This document shows positions 39,322 to 64,000 of a stretch of DNA of 64,000 nucleotides, piece by piece. Each line of letters begins with the position of its first letter. Position 1 is the stretch's first letter. The notes under the pieces are model-generated. The model was not told the origin of the DNA and searched no databases. It saw only the letters and a list, made by a program, of their open reading frames with translations. The DNA lies in assembly GCF_026213295.1 (NCBI RefSeq), contig NC_079432.1, positions 8,375,196 through 8,439,195 on the forward strand, given 5' to 3'. The position numbers and the translations under genes were made by a program. Source of the DNA: Gadus chalcogrammus. Its lineage: Eukaryota > Chordata > Actinopteri > Gadiformes > Gadidae.

Positions 39322-41953
39322 AACAGTTAGTCTATAACCGTACAAAAAAAGTAGAGACCAGATACACCAATACAAATAAACTGATTTAATCTTTGCAGCA
39401 CCGTTTCCAAAAGCATGTTCAACAAACATCATTGCTTCAAAACAGCCTTTTCGTGCTTTATCTTAAAATCCCAACACAACAAACTTCTCAAGGGCAAGAG
39501 TTACTGATAGAGCTTCCAATGGGTAATGAAGGTCAGTCCACGGGTTTATTTGTTGGTGGGTTGAGCAACAGCAAAGAACATCAAAGAGTTCCACACCGGC
39601 AGCCTCCTATTGGTCAGTCTTTGTGACCTGTTCTAAGCCAGAAGACACTAGCCTACCACTGGACAAAATGTTCATGTTGCAATCACATTGTGCCTTCACA
39701 GGAAGACAACCAGGAAGAGCTGGTATTCGGAAAGGAAACTGAATCAAGTTGTGATTTCAGAGCAAATCCAAGGACAGAGAAGAGAATATTCTAGGATACG
39801 TTGTGTTTGTTCTATATATTTTTTTATTATTAAATCATTGCTCAACTGTTATTCAAGCCGTTTGGGACAAAGACAAACAAACAAATGTCAAACCATCATT
39901 TTGGAATGAATGCAGAAAGGCAACACAATGGAAAATCGAATTTACAGTTTAAAAAGTGACCAAATAGTCCCATGGCGCTAAAATGCCAGAATCATAAAAA
40001 AAAGGTAGCTTGATACTTTGTGTTAAGATTAATCAACATGTATAAAGGAATGACCAGATAGACCCCAACAGCCGCTTCACTTACTGACAACAATGAGGTG
40101 AACTTCAACTTGCAACGACAATAACAGAAACAACAACAACGTAAAGCTGCAAACAACATGAGGGAACATGGAAAGCTTTAAGTGTTCTGCCATCCCACCA
40201 TGCTCCACATCGTAGCGGCAAACCTACGACGCTAGCTAGCGCAGACAGACAGTCGGAAGTAGTAGATCGATGAATAACAACGACATTCAAAACCCTCGAA
40301 CCAGGTGGATCTGGAATGTCATCCAATCAGATCAGACGATAAACAGACAATAAAACAGACGATAAACAGTGAAGGGTGCAAAATAAACATAACATTTTCC
40401 AAAAGCACGTCCAACAACGCCGAAAGCCACCTTCAGCGCCTACATCATATGTGCATCTGCCATGCTTGTCAGTAGTTCTCGCACTGAAGTCAAACGTTGT
40501 GAGTAGTCGGGTACAAAAGACAAAGACATGAGGCATCAACACAGGGTGACGCATTTCAAGCTGCCGTTCTGATAACAACCAAACAGATAAGATTACACTT
40601 TGATAAACCAGGGGCAGCTGGGAAAGAAATTAACCAAATCAAAAATACAACACAGGGCCAAAATAAATAAATAGCACGTCTGCACTTCGGAGAAGCAGGG
40701 ACGCCTCGTCGTCATACATACAGATGGTGGTTCAGCAGTGCGTGGTTATCGCAAGGGGGAGTGGGGGGGGGTGTGGCTTGGTAAGCGTGTTTCCCCCTGA
40801 AAAGCACTTGAGTGAGGAGAATGATGCGTCTGCAAAAGGCGTGTTTCTCTGTGTGTGTGTGTGTGTGCGTGTGCGTGCGTGTCTTTCTGTGTGTCTGTGT
40901 ATGTGTGTGTGTCTGTCTGTGTGTGTCTGAGTTTCTGTGTGGCATCATTCGCATATAGAAAGGTTGAAGAAAGCTCAAGTTTTCGAGTGCAGGTGTCCAC
41001 AGTGAATATTGTGGCGCGTCATGAAACGACAACCGAGTTTAAAAATGAAAAGAGAATGCTCTTCCGGCAGCCTCTTCCTTTAAAACTTTTTGCCCCCTTT
41101 CAGAATGGTTTGATTTGACATTTTTAAAAAGAAAAATACAAAATCTATCTATACAATTATATCCTTTGGTTAGGGGATTTTTTTTTGCGTATTCAAGTAA
41201 AAGTGTTTAAAGAGAAAAAAGCAAAAATACCAACATAAATAAGAGACTGAGGACATGTTTGCACTTTCTGCTTCCTGCATAGAAGCATCTGATGGGCTCC
41301 ACCATGCTGTAGTCCCATCTTCACAGACCAGGATAAATAATATTTACAAATATATTCTTTTCTCTTTCCTTTACTTGCGTTTGCATCGCAACCTCTTTTA
41401 AAATCCTATTTCCGGTTAGTATATGTATTTTCTTTAGTCAACCAGTTGTTACGCAAGACAGGTAGCGGTTTACTCTCTTTTGCCTCCTCAAACGCTGTTG
41501 GAGTCACAGGAAGAAGGGGAAACAAGTAACCCGTGTGGTTGGATTGCTGCTATTGCACAAGTTAATAATTCTGTGTGAAGAAAAATCTAAAGATATTTAA
41601 ATATATATATATTTATACATATATATGTGTTTCAATTTAGGTAAGGGTGAGGTGAATGCAGTCACAATAAGTTAAGACTTTAGCGAGTGAAAACGCATTG
41701 TGTAACAATGCATTAGGGTTGCGAAGGACTGGAAGTGAACCCCCCCTCCCCCCATATCTGGTGAAAACAGATCTCCCAGAGTGCACCACTGCAGCACTGG
41801 TGACATCCCCCATCCCCCGCCAGGTTTGAGTAAGCAGGACCAGGGGGCTGGGGGGGGGGGGGTCGAGGTTGCCAGTGTGTTTTTAAAGGGGAAGAAGAGT
41901 CGCCTGGGAATGGAACTGAGAGAGAGGGGCGGAGTAGAGACTGGAGGGGGGGC
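38412..41953 (-). other. ism2 upstream region and sptlc2 3' UTR
   Basis: The right part follows the sptlc2 stop and should be its 3' UTR. Minus-strand AATAAA candidates are at 39823-39828 and about 39544-39549; neither is certain. The left part (38412-about 39100) is the ism2 5' UTR and promoter region. Contains (GT)n at 39272-39319 and an interrupted GT array near 40850-40935. No further gene seen. Confidence 0.45.
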
Positions 41954-63205
<21,252 letters not shown>

Positions 63206-63384
63206 GTTCAGGCGGTAGCAGAAGGCGCCCGGCAACTGGAAAACTGAGGTATCTTCACTCGTGTGTGGCCGTGAAGTCATGTATGTGCCGAGGGGAGGGG
63301 GGGAGAAGAGACGACAAGACGCCCACTCTGCACTATGCAACACGAGATTGCCGGAAACACCCGCCCCTACCGCTGTACATCGGC

Positions 63385-63410
63385 CAATGACGCCGCGGCA
63401 GACGTCACCC
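63385..63410. promoter_or_regulatory. Candidate sptlc2 promoter elements (CCAAT, CRE)
   Basis: A CCAAT box (cggccaatga) is followed by a CRE-like gacgtcac, about 180-200 bp upstream of the sptlc2 start codon in a GC-rich stretch. Spacing fits a TATA-less promoter. The call rests on motifs alone. Confidence 0.35.
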
Positions 63411-64000
63411 ACTCTTCTATATGGGGGGGATGGTCCTAAAAGCACCGGGTCCACCTTATGGAAATGTCCTATAATAACCTCATCATGGGAAATAGGGAGA
63501 GTCAAGCATTGATACGAAGGCCTTGCCGCTTTTTTTTTTTTTTCAAAGACATATCTCACCTGAATGGTGTTGGGCCAATGGAAGTGTTCAGCCCTCTGTC
63601 AGATTACATTGTACGTTGTTTGGGTAGCCGGTTACCTTGGCATCACCTGTTTATTACATTATTATGTCAGCCTCAGACACGAGTCGTCACACACGCTTCC
63701 TTGTAATGAAAATATTTTATGAAAAACAAATGATCACAGCTTTGGTTCCTATAGTCTTGATTGCGGATTTCGTTGAATTTGTATTTTAACAGAGTTGTTA
63801 GTTTGTAAATTTAGTGAGTGAGGTAGTTACTTCGTGTCATTGTTTATGTTAGAAACCGCACCGTGGTTGCGTATCTTGACGTCATTATTTTCTTATCAAG
63901 AGATAATGACATATCTTTATTTTACATGTAGCAGAATAGTCCTACATCCGAAACGTTATGTATGACCTGCATTCGATTTGAAATGTTACTTACGCATTGT
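63411..64000. other. Upstream flank of sptlc2
   Basis: Contains a second ggccaatgg motif near 63572 and a T run at 63531-63543. Otherwise A/T-rich, with no gene seen to the window edge. Confidence 0.5.

Overview
The window is vertebrate and almost certainly teleost nuclear DNA. It has intron-rich genes with GT-AG splice sites, tRNA-derived SINE heads, DNA-transposon MITEs, and more than a dozen (CA)n/(GT)n arrays, many over 100 bp. Such dense, long CA arrays are a known trait of gadid genomes such as cod, but the species is not proven. There are no prokaryotic features.

Region 1 (1-~23,420, + strand) holds two tandem paralogous receptor genes, here called SRCR-A and SRCR-B. Each encodes group-B scavenger receptor cysteine-rich (SRCR) domains, one phase-1 exon per domain, followed by Ig-like domains, one transmembrane helix and a short cytoplasmic tail. 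SRCR-B (9,699-20,250) is complete: signal peptide, 9 SRCR, 2 Ig, TM and a two-exon tail. Its 16 exons splice to an open frame of 1,271 codons plus stop. SRCR-A (154-7,734) runs off the left edge and shows 7 SRCR, 3 Ig, TM and a one-exon tail, also fully open. The paralogs match through exons and introns. They differ by a deletion that removed two SRCR domains from A, a tandem duplication of an Ig exon in A, an in-frame deletion that fused A's two tail exons and removed tyrosine motifs, and separate transposon insertions with visible target-site duplications. Residue changes cluster in the same loop of several SRCR domains and shift charge.

Region 2 (23,882-24,732, + strand) is a compact three-exon gene for a 92-aa SH3BGRL3-like thioredoxin-fold protein. 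A 5 kb intergenic stretch with SINE, CA and TA repeats follows.

Region 3 (29,954-38,411, - strand) is isthmin 2 (ism2), a secreted protein with an acidic linker, a thrombospondin type-1 repeat and a C-terminal AMOP domain; six exons give 483 aa. Region 4 (41,954-63,205, - strand) is sptlc2, the catalytic PLP-binding subunit of serine palmitoyltransferase; twelve exons give 565 aa. The ism2-sptlc2 order and orientation match human chromosome 14, which supports both assignments over ism1/sptlc3. The sptlc2 introns carry a 22-bp minisatellite, a ~0.5 kb inverted repeat flanking exons 8-9, poly-G runs and many CA arrays.

The most interesting part is the SRCR-Ig receptor pair: a young tandem duplication in which domain number, Ig number and signalling tail have diverged by events that can be read base by base. 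All exon models come from reading frames, splice consensus and phase agreement; no transcripts or database searches were available.
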